Positions 25,337 to 32,863 of a DNA stretch of 38,241 nt are shown here, piece by piece. Source of the DNA: Planctomycetaceae bacterium (lineage in GTDB: Bacteria > Planctomycetota > Planctomycetia > Pirellulales > UBA1268). Positions within the stretch are counted from its first letter, which is position 1, and every line of letters begins with the position of its first letter. Location: assembly GCA_902629495.1 (NCBI GenBank), contig CACORA010000018.1, forward strand, positions 1 through 38,241. Reading direction: 5' to 3'. The notes under the pieces are model-generated. The model did not search any database. It saw only the letters and a program-made list of their open reading frames with translations, and had not been told where the DNA came from. The position numbers and the translations under genes were made by a program.

Positions 25337-26434
25337 TCATTGTATCGCAGACTTCACAAGATCGGGATGAATATCAGCAATCATTTCAACGTGCCCTATC
25401 TTGTTTGGCAGGATAAATCGAAGTTGACCATGAACGGATTTCTTGTCACGGGCCATGATTGTGATGAGATCATCTTTGGAAACGTCTAAAGACGGGAGTG
25501 ATTGTGGTAATTGGAATTTTGAGATGAGAGTATTTTGTCGACAGACCATATCCTCCCCGACACGGCCAAGACTGTGTGCTAACCGAGCAGCACATGCCAT
25601 TCCTATCGATACAGCTTCTCCATGCAAAAGTGTCCCGTAGCCTGCCGCCTTTTCAAACGCATGTGCAAACGTATGTCCGTAATTAAGGATTGCCCTCAGG
25701 CCAGTCACCTCACGTTCGTCTTTTTCCACAACGTGAGCTTTCAAGGCAGAGGAACGACTCACAGCATGCATGAGAGCGGAAGATTCTCTGGACAACAGTT
25801 CATCGGTATGGTCTTCGAGCCAACCAAAGAACTCTTCATCAAGGATGATGCCGTATTTGATTACTTCTGCTAAACCGCTTCGGTATTCTCGGTCAGGCAG
25901 CGTGGAGAGTGTTTGGATATCTGAAAAGACGCCTTGTGGTTGCCAGAAACAACCAACAAGGTTTTTTCCTGCATCAAGATTGATGCCGGTCTTTCCTCCA
26001 ATAGCACTGTCGACCTGCGCAACAAGTGTTGTTGGTATGTGCCACAGGGGCAGGCCTCGAGCAAATGTTGCTGCAATAAAACCCGCTAGGTCCCCCACGA
26101 CCCCACCACCAACAGCAATAATATGAGTGCTTCTATCGATTGCTTGCAGGGCCATCTCTTCCCAAATATTCCCAGCCTGACTAAGTGATTTTGAAGACTC
26201 ACCGGAGGGAATGGTTAGTGCTTGGCATGTAACCTTTACCTCTTGTATTGATTTAATGACGTTCAATGCGTGCATATCGACTGAGGCATCGCTTATGACA
26301 AGACATCGCGTTACAGAATTATCTGCAAGTGTCTGACCAATCTGGCCAATAATTCCATCACCAATCAGTATGTCGTACGACTGATCAGTTTGTGCGTCAC
26401 GTGTGAGATGGACTTTGATCGTAGGCACGTTCAA
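25337..26434 (-). CDS. aroB: 3-dehydroquinate synthase
   Basis: The 365-residue protein is standard length for AroB. 'AVGGGVVGDLAGFIAATFARG' binds NAD, and 'HIPTTLVAQVDSAIGGKTGINL' is the signature stretch. Zinc ligands are visible in 'LNYGHTFAHAFE' and 'LHGEAVSIGMA'. It converts DAHP to 3-dehydroquinate, the second step of the shikimate pathway. No other aro gene is present. The ATG at 26434 overlaps the stop of a 75-residue frame by four bases (ATGA), which implies coupled translation. Confidence 0.97.
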   Translation of the reverse strand: MNVPTIKVHLTRDAQTDQSYDILIGDGIIGQIGQTLADNSVTRCLVISDASVDMHALNVIKSIQEVKVTCQALTIPSGESSKSLSQAGNIWEEMALQAIDRSTHIIAVGGGVVGDLAGFIAATFARGLPLWHIPTTLVAQVDSAIGGKTGINLDAGKNLVGCFWQPQGVFSDIQTLSTLPDREYRSGLAEVIKYGIILDEEFFGWLEDHTDELLSRESSALMHAVSRSSALKAHVVEKDEREVTGLRAILNYGHTFAHAFEKAAGYGTLLHGEAVSIGMACAARLAHSLGRVGEDMVCRQNTLISKFQLPQSLPSLDVSKDDLITIMARDKKSVHGQLRFILPNKIGHVEMIADIHPDLVKSAIQ

Positions 26435-26658
26435 GCAACACTTACCCGTTCAAGATCATTCGGAGTAACAGTAATGACACGTGCAAAACCACTGTGCTGA
26501 CGGATGTAGTCAAGGTCATTCGCTTCTGCTGGATTTGCATGCAAAAGCGTTTCAACTCGCAGCTTGTCTGCGGATGACCAGTCTTCGTACTCTTCAGGCC
26601 AAATGGTGTGGTGTTCTACAACAAGAGCTTCACGGTACGGGTCAAGGGCATTCGACAT
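26431..26658 (-). CDS. Unknown small acidic protein translationally coupled to aroB
   Basis: This 75-residue protein has no membrane segment or signal. The first half is acidic and Trp-rich ('TIWPEEYEDWSSADKLR'), the second half contains 'LDYIRQHSGFARVITVTPNDLERV'. I recognise no family. Its stop overlaps the aroB start by four bases, and it is the first gene of the unit, so it was probably kept with aroB. Its promoter should lie in the divergent spacer that holds a perfect inverted repeat. Confidence 0.68.
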   Translation of the reverse strand: MSNALDPYREALVVEHHTIWPEEYEDWSSADKLRVETLLHANPAEANDLDYIRQHSGFARVITVTPNDLERVSVA

Positions 26659-26686
26659 AATATTTGGGCTCCAGAGTATACTAGGG

Positions 26687-26711
26687 AGAGTGCAAATAGA
26701 TTATGCACTCT
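26687..26711. promoter_or_regulatory. Perfect inverted repeat in a divergent promoter spacer
   Basis: AGAGTGCA (26687-26694) and TGCACTCT (26704-26711) are an exact inverted pair with a 9-base spacer. The element lies in the 83-bp gap between the divergent aroB unit and the unknown gene at 26742. TATAAA at 26722-26727 lies 14 bp upstream of that gene and could be a -10 box. TATACT (reverse strand, 26680-26675) lies close to the other start. Placement between two divergent promoters suggests an operator for a dimeric regulator. There is no T run, which speaks against a simple terminator. Confidence 0.5.
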
Positions 26712-26741
26712 AACGGAGTCATATAAAATATAGTAGAGATT

Positions 26742-27269
26742 ATGATACTTTCGGATGTTGAACGAAAAAGTCGGGCTGGATCGTTACTTGTGCTGGCCAT
26801 CCTCCTGTTTGGGGTCGGTGCTGCAATTGTGGCGATCTCGTATCAAAGGACTCAGACACAAAACTGTCTGGAATTCTACGGACCAAAAGTATCTCGGCAC
26901 ATTACAAAAGCTCCAGTGGTGGAACTTTGGAAGTTGTCACTTGACCACAGTGCTCACCATCTTTTGGCAACCCAGAAATGTGAGATAACGAACACCCAAG
27001 GAATTGTGCATCTGCGGCGGGGTTTCGTGGAAGATGCTGGTTTTCGCTGGGGAGTGATGGGCCCTCCAGAGCGTTTGCCGATGGAAATATGGGACTATGC
27101 CTTTGTGTTCAGTGATCCAAACCTGGATGAGCAAATAGCAGTTGTCGTGAATCTTGACGCCCAAGGAGGCTGGATGGCTGTTGTCGGACAACCTGGTCGA
27201 GTTGCCCTTGGTCGACTTGGTAAAGGCCTTCAGGATTGGATTCAGGACGTGAATCCTCTCCATGAATAG
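26742..27269 (+). CDS. Unknown membrane-anchored protein upstream of parA
   Basis: The 175-residue protein has a short cytoplasmic N-terminus, one helix at about 14-33, and an external domain of about 140 residues with no recognised motif. The domain includes 'ELWKLSLDHSAHHLL', 'HLRRGFVEDAGFRW' and 'VVVNLDAQGGWMAVVG'. The gene is followed by parA, whose long-form start would overlap it by eight bases, so the two are likely co-transcribed. Function unknown. Confidence 0.68.
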   Translation: MILSDVERKSRAGSLLVLAILLFGVGAAIVAISYQRTQTQNCLEFYGPKVSRHITKAPVVELWKLSLDHSAHHLLATQKCEITNTQGIVHLRRGFVEDAGFRWGVMGPPERLPMEIWDYAFVFSDPNLDEQIAVVVNLDAQGGWMAVVGQPGRVALGRLGKGLQDWIQDVNPLHE

Positions 27270-27330
27270 CACAAAACCCGTTGAAATCGGCCTGTTGTTT
27301 GTGCGGAACGCTTTCTATCCTCTTAGTATT

Positions 27331-28173
27331 ATGCAAGCAATTGCCGTAGCAAATCAAAAAGGTGGAGTTGGAAAAACAACAACATCCGTCAATCTATCTG
27401 TTGGGCTAGCTCGAGCAGGTCGGCGAGTCCTCATGGTGGATCTTGATTCCCAAGCTCATGCCACTCTTCATATGGGAGTGACACCAGCATCATTTAGCCT
27501 TTCTGCCTATGACGTGTTGGCTAAGGGTGAGTCGTTAGCAGCAGCCACAGTCCCTGCAGGAGATAACCTGTGGGTCGTTCCAGCGCATCTCGACCTCTCT
27601 GCTATCGAAATGCATTTAGCAGGAAATAGCGGTCGTGAATCAATCTTATCGCGCAAACTATTGGAAGATCCTCGTTGTTCAGGTATAGCAGCTGATCCCT
27701 ACGATTATCTTATTATTGATTGTCCACCATCACTCGGACTTCTATCACTCAATGCAATGGCTGCGGTTGATGATGTGATTTTACCATTGCAGCCACACTT
27801 TCTCGCACTGCATGGACTCAGTAAACTTCTTCAGACGATTGAGGCGGTCTCAGAGCATGTAAATGAGAACTTGCGTTTGCTTGGAGTGGTTCTCTGTATG
27901 TTTGAGGCGGGCACACGATTAGCCTCAGAAATTGGACGAGACGTTCAAGAGTTTTTTGAGTCATCCTCAACAAGACATCATTCTTGGGAGGAGGCACGGT
28001 TATTTGAAACAAGAATCAGGCGAAATATTCGGCTCGCAGAGGCACCAAGTTTCGGACAAGCAATATTCGACTACGCATGTGATTCGAATGGCGCTGAAGA
28101 TTATGCGGCATTTGCAGCAGAGGTTGATCGACTTCTCTCAGGTGGGCGTGAACCGGTTCGGTGTGTGGCTTGA
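27331..28173 (+). CDS. ParA-family ATPase
   Basis: The start at 27331 puts the Walker A loop KGGVGKTTTS at 10-19, as usual; an in-frame ATG at 27262 adds 23 residues unlike the family. Further motifs are DLDSQAHAT (Walker A' Asp), 'YLIIDCPPSLGLLSLNA' (Walker B) and 'RRNIRLAEAPSFGQAIFDY'. The 280-residue length without an N-terminal helix-turn-helix is Soj/type Ib-like. Such ATPases move chromosomes, plasmids or large protein assemblies. No parB or parS-like repeat lies nearby, so a cargo other than the origin is possible. The unknown anchored protein directly upstream might be a partner, which is inference. Confidence 0.9.
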   Translation: MQAIAVANQKGGVGKTTTSVNLSVGLARAGRRVLMVDLDSQAHATLHMGVTPASFSLSAYDVLAKGESLAAATVPAGDNLWVVPAHLDLSAIEMHLAGNSGRESILSRKLLEDPRCSGIAADPYDYLIIDCPPSLGLLSLNAMAAVDDVILPLQPHFLALHGLSKLLQTIEAVSEHVNENLRLLGVVLCMFEAGTRLASEIGRDVQEFFESSSTRHHSWEEARLFETRIRRNIRLAEAPSFGQAIFDYACDSNGAEDYAAFAAEVDRLLSGGREPVRCVA

Positions 28174-28551
28174 GCGGATTTCTGTTTTTCCAAAGTTTCA
28201 ACGTTTTCCCATGCGTCGTAGAAACCAGGCATCCACCAGTAGGACGAAGCGTATGAATCAACCCCTACAAGAATATTTGTTGAATCATAATCCTCAGCGG
28301 ATATGAGTTGATCGCCCAACGATTCAACGGCATGAAATGGATAAGCATTCATAATGGAATTGAAAATACGTTCTCTCGTAGAGAGGGAGATTCTTCCCGA
28401 GACACCACTCTTTGTTTTCGGTTGATCGCCGTACCAGAAGCCACTTTTGTTATGAAAAGACTGCTCTTATCGGGATTGTGCTTTGCGAAAGACAGGTAAT
28501 CAAATGGGTAAAAACATTTTTTTTTCTACTCGTCTTCGGCATTTTTGGCAT
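28101..28551 (-). pseudogene. Unknown protein gene broken by two homopolymer frameshifts
   Basis: On the reverse strand three overlapping frames join into one plausible protein of about 150 residues if single bases are added in two runs. The ATG at 28551 opens MPKMPKTSRKK; the frame changes at a run of nine A (28517-28525). It continues as CFYPFDYLSFAKHNPDKSS, then changes again at four A (28445-28448). It then reads as KSGFWYGDQPK, STRERIFNSIMNAYPFH and SYASSYWWMPGFYDAW, stopping at 28101. Adding one A to each run restores it. The last part alone, from the ATG at 28352, is an intact 83-residue frame. The 3' end overlaps parA by 73 bases, tail to tail. No family was recognised. Confidence 0.42.
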
Positions 28552-28633
28552 GTTTCGTATCCTAATATGAGTTTGTCAGCCATTTTGAATGGGTTCTCAG
28601 GCGAGACCATTTTGGCCAGTCTGGAGTTTTGCA

Positions 28634-30229
28634 ATGCCTATGGCATTTCGTAGTTCTATCGTTACCCGTCTCGTAGTTATTCTTCGATTCGGGTTTCTAG
28701 GTGTTGTCATGGCAGGTGTTCCTGCTTTGGCTCAAGAACCAGAGTATCGCGTCCTCGCGCCAGGAACACTTACGGTCATTCAGGCAAATACTGCGAATGA
28801 AGATACATTAAGGCGTGACCGAGATCTTTTAGAGGTTTCAGTAGCGAAGGCTGCAATGGCTTGGACCCCAAAGCAGGCTGCCCAGAACTCAACCCTTCTG
28901 GAGCAATCGAAAGGAAAAGATTTTTCATTTGACACATGGTGCCTCGAATTTGCGTTCAAGATGCCTCGACTTATAAACGTACAAGTGCCGAGTATGGATG
29001 CAACTGGCGCACCAGCGTTACAGATGAAGAAATGTTGGTATCTCATCTATCGAGTAAAGAATGTGGGGTGGCGGCGCACGCTGGTGCAGGCTGATGAAGA
29101 AGCTGAGGTTTCGATCGAAACGTTTGAAAAGCCAATTCGTTTTATGCCTCATTTTGTATTGGAGAGCATTGAAGGTCTTTCAGAGGATGAGGGGCTCACA
29201 TCGTATCGAGCATATCTTGATCGACTTGTGCCCACTGCCATGAGAGAGATCCGGAAAAGAGAGGATCCAGCAAGAAGATTTCTCGACAGCGCTGCTATGG
29301 CAGAACAAGAGCTTGCCCATAACGAAGAGCGATGGGGAGTGGCAATATGGGAGGATGTAGATTCTCGGATTGATTTCTTCTCGATTTATATAAGAGGGCT
29401 CACCAATGCGATCGATTGGAAGGCAGTAGAAAGCCCCCAGTTAGATAATCCAGATTCTTTGGCGAGGCAGACTCTCAAGTCGTTGCGTCTCGATTTTTGG
29501 AGGCCTGGTGATAATAAAGGTGAAGATGAGGAGGAAATGAGTATCGGTTATGCCGGGCTCTTCGAGCGAACAAGCCTTGGGACTGAAATGTTGGAAGCTA
29601 TTCAAAGACCACAGTTAATACGATCGAATCCAGTCGATGGGCTGTCTCTACTCAAGATGGATTGGTCTGATTTAATCGAACCAATTGATGTTTCATCGCC
29701 TCGGTTTGTGCCATTGGCCAATTTCCTTCGGAAGGTAGCCAGTTTGCCAGTGAATGAACAACCCTCAGCCATTAATAATGTTGTTGGTGATCTGGGTGTT
29801 GTCTATCTCGATGAACTGCTTGAGTTCGTCCCAGATGCTGAAAATTCGAATCCTTTGGTATCACTCGCTGAGATTATTGAGTCTATTTCTCAGATAGCCG
29901 GAGAACAGAATCGTCGTCAAAAAATGTTGAGTGTCTTCGGACCATCAGCCCGTCGGCTCGACTGGCTTTCCAGAGAAGCCATCATGGCCCGACAAGTTGT
30001 TGTGCTGGATATGATTGATCTCGATTCCACTGCATTTGTGAGCGCCGGGCCTCAACGGGCATTTGACATTGTCCGTCAGCGTTTGGATGAAATGGAAGAT
30101 GTTGCTGAAAAGCAAAAGCTCATAGTGGGTCTGTTTGGTCCTGAAGGGGGCGGCCTTTACGTGGAAGCCACGAAACAGCACAGGGGCATTGACCACGCCT
30201 GGGTTTTTCGATACGAAATTGATAAATAA
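28634..30229 (+). CDS. Unknown secreted protein
   Basis: The ATG at 28634 gives 531 residues with a clear signal peptide ending at PALA-Q; the ATG at 28589 adds a Trp-rich leader that does not look like part of a signal. The mature protein is soluble and mixed in charge, with no recognised domain. It contains segments with 'WKAVESPQLDNPDSLARQTLKSL', 'GYAGLFERTSLGTEMLEAIQRP', and a C-terminal part 'LDMIDLDSTAFVSAGPQRAFDIVRQRL'. It is probably periplasmic and may be limited to planctomycetes. It lies 56 bp before rpmA. Confidence 0.72.
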   Translation: MPMAFRSSIVTRLVVILRFGFLGVVMAGVPALAQEPEYRVLAPGTLTVIQANTANEDTLRRDRDLLEVSVAKAAMAWTPKQAAQNSTLLEQSKGKDFSFDTWCLEFAFKMPRLINVQVPSMDATGAPALQMKKCWYLIYRVKNVGWRRTLVQADEEAEVSIETFEKPIRFMPHFVLESIEGLSEDEGLTSYRAYLDRLVPTAMREIRKREDPARRFLDSAAMAEQELAHNEERWGVAIWEDVDSRIDFFSIYIRGLTNAIDWKAVESPQLDNPDSLARQTLKSLRLDFWRPGDNKGEDEEEMSIGYAGLFERTSLGTEMLEAIQRPQLIRSNPVDGLSLLKMDWSDLIEPIDVSSPRFVPLANFLRKVASLPVNEQPSAINNVVGDLGVVYLDELLEFVPDAENSNPLVSLAEIIESISQIAGEQNRRQKMLSVFGPSARRLDWLSREAIMARQVVVLDMIDLDSTAFVSAGPQRAFDIVRQRLDEMEDVAEKQKLIVGLFGPEGGGLYVEATKQHRGIDHAWVFRYEIDK

Positions 30230-30285
30230 GTGTCAGGTGTCTTAAGCGATAGTTCGTCAAAATCGATGTTTTAGGGAGCGAAATT

Positions 30286-30528
30286 GTGGCTCACAAAAAA
30301 GGTCAAGGATCTAGCCGGAACGGTCGAGACTCAAACGCCCAGCGGCGTGGTGTAAAGAAGTTTGGTGGAGAGAAGGTTTTGGCAGGTAATATTCTCGTTC
30401 GCCAGGTGGGGACAAAATTTCATCCTGGGCGGAATGTCGGTATGGGAACGGACTATACGCTCTTTGCACTTGTCGATGGTGTTGTTGGTTTTGATCGAAA
30501 AGGGCGTCGAGTAAACGTCACATCTTGA
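30286..30528 (+). CDS. rpmA: 50S ribosomal protein L27
   Basis: The 80-residue protein starts at GTG (30286) with AGGGAGCG upstream. It begins [15 protein letters not shown] and continues '[41 protein letters not shown]', which is plain L27. The N-terminus reaches the peptidyl transferase centre in the ribosome; no cleavable extension is present. In many bacteria rplU (L21) directly precedes it, but here an unknown secreted protein does. obg follows 49 bp downstream, as is common. Confidence 0.98.
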   Translation: MAHKKGQGSSRNGRDSNAQRRGVKKFGGEKVLAGNILVRQVGTKFHPGRNVGMGTDYTLFALVDGVVGFDRKGRRVNVTS

Positions 30529-30577
30529 CAGTTGCTCTTTCCCATTCATTCCTTGAGAGACGATTTGAGCGGTTCGT

Positions 30578-31573
30578 GTGTTTGTCGACCGCGTTCATGT
30601 TGAAGTGGTAGCTGGCAACGGTGGGCGTGGATGCCTCAGTTTCCGTCGTGAGAAATATGTGCCTCTTGGAGGCCCTGATGGTGGAGATGGTGGAGACGGT
30701 GGGAGTGTCATTCTCAAGGCTGAGGCTGGTGTCGATTCACTTGCACCGCTCTCGCATCGTCGACAATGGCGAGCAAAATCTGGAACTATGGGAAAGCCAG
30801 CCAACTGCCATGGTCGTTCAGGAGTTGACCTGATCCTTAAGGTTCCACCTGGGACGATTGTCATTGACGAGGATAGTGGATTGGTTCTTAAAGATCTTGC
30901 ACGTGCTGGCCTGGAGATTGTGGCAGCTCGTGGTGGAAAAGGTGGTAGGGGAAACCAGCATTTCAAGTCAGCAACGAATCGTGCTCCTCGTGAGACAACG
31001 CCGGGGGAAACGGGAGAAGTTCGTAACCTCACTCTCGAGTTGAAGGTTATTGCGGACGTCGGTCTTGTTGGGAAGCCAAATGCTGGGAAAAGTACACTCC
31101 TTTCACGAGTCAGTCGCGCACGTCCTGCAATCGCAGACTATGCGTTCACCACCAAGTCGCCCATGCTTGGTATGGTTATGATTTCTCAGGATAAAAGTTT
31201 TGTGTTAGCAGACTTGCCCGGTCTTATTGAGGGTGCACACACTGGTGTTGGTTTAGGGCATGAGTTTCTGCGACACGTGGAAAGAGCAGGCATTCTGGTG
31301 CATGTTGTGGAACCCTTTCCGTTGGATGAAAGTGAACCACTTCATAACTATACGCTCATTCGCGAAGAACTTATTCGCTATGATGCGACGCTTGAATTGC
31401 GTCCTGAAATTATTGTTATGAGTAAGATCGAACTTCCAGGTGCGGAGGAGGTGCGGCAGCACCTGAGTGTCTCCCTAAAAAAAGATGTTATTCCAGTAAG
31501 TGCTGTGACAGGGCAGGGACTTGATCAGCTTCTTCGTTCTGTAGTGGCTTTACTTGATGATAACACCCCATAA
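30578..31573 (+). CDS. obg: Obg-family GTPase
   Basis: The 331-residue protein starts at GTG. Residues 1-157 are the glycine-rich Obg fold ('SFRREKYVPLGGPDGGDGGDGGS'). The G domain follows, with the G1 loop GLVGKPNAGKSTLL (about 163-176), DLPGLIEGAH (G3) and a SKIE-type G4 motif. There is no C-terminal OCT extension. Obg proteins act in large-subunit assembly and stress control, fitting the neighbouring rpmA and rsfS genes. The 3' end lies 8 bases before the coaX ATG. Confidence 0.97.
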   Translation: MFVDRVHVEVVAGNGGRGCLSFRREKYVPLGGPDGGDGGDGGSVILKAEAGVDSLAPLSHRRQWRAKSGTMGKPANCHGRSGVDLILKVPPGTIVIDEDSGLVLKDLARAGLEIVAARGGKGGRGNQHFKSATNRAPRETTPGETGEVRNLTLELKVIADVGLVGKPNAGKSTLLSRVSRARPAIADYAFTTKSPMLGMVMISQDKSFVLADLPGLIEGAHTGVGLGHEFLRHVERAGILVHVVEPFPLDESEPLHNYTLIREELIRYDATLELRPEIIVMSKIELPGAEEVRQHLSVSLKKDVIPVSAVTGQGLDQLLRSVVALLDDNTP

Positions 31574-31580
31574 TAAAAGT

Positions 31581-32435
31581 ATGGAAACTCTTAAGCATTC
31601 ACCGTCTCCGATTTGTCTTGGTGACACAATTCTTGTTGCTGATGTTGGAAATTCTCGAATCAAGCTTGGTCTTGTGGCGGATTATGGGAATGGGACAAGA
31701 CTCCCCGTTATTTCAAAACGACAGGATCTTGTAAGCCGATCGTTTCATCCTGATTCGCTAGAGCAATGGTTGCAATCTGTTGCCCCAGGTCCGGCAGTTA
31801 TTCTTGTGGCGAGTGTGCATGATGGTGCTGCAGCACGTCTTGAGGCAGCAATAGCTTCAGTATCTGCGACCCAATATCGACCGCTGCGACAAAGGCGGGT
31901 GAATCATGTTGATATTCCTGTAAGCATCTCTGTGCCAGAACCCCACCGCGTTGGCATAGATCGATTGGCAGGAGCGAGCGCCTCAAAGTTTATTAAGTCT
32001 CAACAGCGACCGGCAATTATTGTTGATTGTGGGACTGCAGCGACAGTGGATATTGTTTCTGAGGAGGGAGTGTTCTTGGGAGGAGCTATTCTTCCAGGCC
32101 CAAAGCTTATGACTCGTGCTCTCGCCGAGGGAACCAATCGCTTGCCTGAGGTATCTGCCTTGGAACAGGGAATTGTGGCAAAGATGCCAGGAAAAACTAC
32201 ACAAGAGGGAATTGCCGCAGGTATTGGCTGGGGCATGCGTGGGGCTATTGCTCGACTTGTAGAAGAGGCAAAAAAATGTCTTCCAGTTAAGCCAGCGCCA
32301 GACATAATACTCACCGGTGGTTGGCGAGCTGCTGTTCGCGATGCTGTGCCAGGAGCAATTGAAGTGCCAGATCTCGTACTTTGCGGAATTGCTCTTGCTG
32401 CTTCTCGAGCCTGTGCTCGCAAAAGTACTTTATGA
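31581..32435 (+). CDS. coaX: Type III pantothenate kinase
   Basis: The ATG at 31581 gives 284 residues; an in-frame start at 31554 would overlap obg. The phosphate-binding motif DVGNSRIKLG (21-30), 'DRLAGASASKF' and DCGTAATVD identify the acetate/sugar kinase-fold CoaX family. 'GGAILPGPKLMTRALAEGTNRLP' is also typical. It phosphorylates pantothenate in the first committed step of CoA synthesis. The stop overlaps an ATG of the rsfS frame (ATGA), so coupling is likely. Confidence 0.95.
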   Translation: METLKHSPSPICLGDTILVADVGNSRIKLGLVADYGNGTRLPVISKRQDLVSRSFHPDSLEQWLQSVAPGPAVILVASVHDGAAARLEAAIASVSATQYRPLRQRRVNHVDIPVSISVPEPHRVGIDRLAGASASKFIKSQQRPAIIVDCGTAATVDIVSEEGVFLGGAILPGPKLMTRALAEGTNRLPEVSALEQGIVAKMPGKTTQEGIAAGIGWGMRGAIARLVEEAKKCLPVKPAPDIILTGGWRAAVRDAVPGAIEVPDLVLCGIALAASRACARKSTL

Positions 32436-32863
32436 ACAGTTATACAGGGATAGACTCATTTGCCATGGAACAACACGATCAATCTCGTCAGAACAGAGAG
32501 CAGTCCCAGCGACTTGCTTTGAGGGTTTCTCAAATCATTGATGAAACCAGAGGATCTCATGTTCAGATACTTGACTTACGTGATGTGACCGATGTGTTTG
32601 ACTATTTTGTGATTGCCACTGGTACAAGTCGTCGTCAAATGCATGCGATGGCTGATGAGATCAAACAGACTATTCGTCGTGACATGCAGGATGAAGTTCG
32701 AGCAATAGAAGGGTATGAAGAAAGCAAATGGATTGTCATGGATTTCGGTAATGTGGTTGTTCATTTGTTTGATGTACAGTCACGATCTTACTGGGACCTA
32801 GAAAACTTATGGGCGGATGCTGGCCGTATTGAGATTCCAGCGACAGGAGCCACGACTGGATGA
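32432..32863 (+). CDS. rsfS: Ribosomal silencing factor RsfS (iojap family)
   Basis: The start at 32432 (144 residues) overlaps the coaX stop by four bases; an alternative ATG at 32465 would give 133 residues, nearer the family norm, and cannot be excluded. 'ILDLRDVTDVFDYFVIATGTSRRQM' and 'EGYEESKWIVMDFGNVVVHLFD' are the defining RsfS segments. RsfS binds L14 and blocks subunit joining in poor conditions. Its stop overlaps the argS ATG by four bases. Confidence 0.95.
   Translation: MNSYTGIDSFAMEQHDQSRQNREQSQRLALRVSQIIDETRGSHVQILDLRDVTDVFDYFVIATGTSRRQMHAMADEIKQTIRRDMQDEVRAIEGYEESKWIVMDFGNVVVHLFDVQSRSYWDLENLWADAGRIEIPATGATTG

Noticed and set aside
27262..27330. Longer N-terminus for ParA
   Set aside because: ParA proteins begin a few residues before the Walker A loop; the extra 23 residues do not resemble the family.
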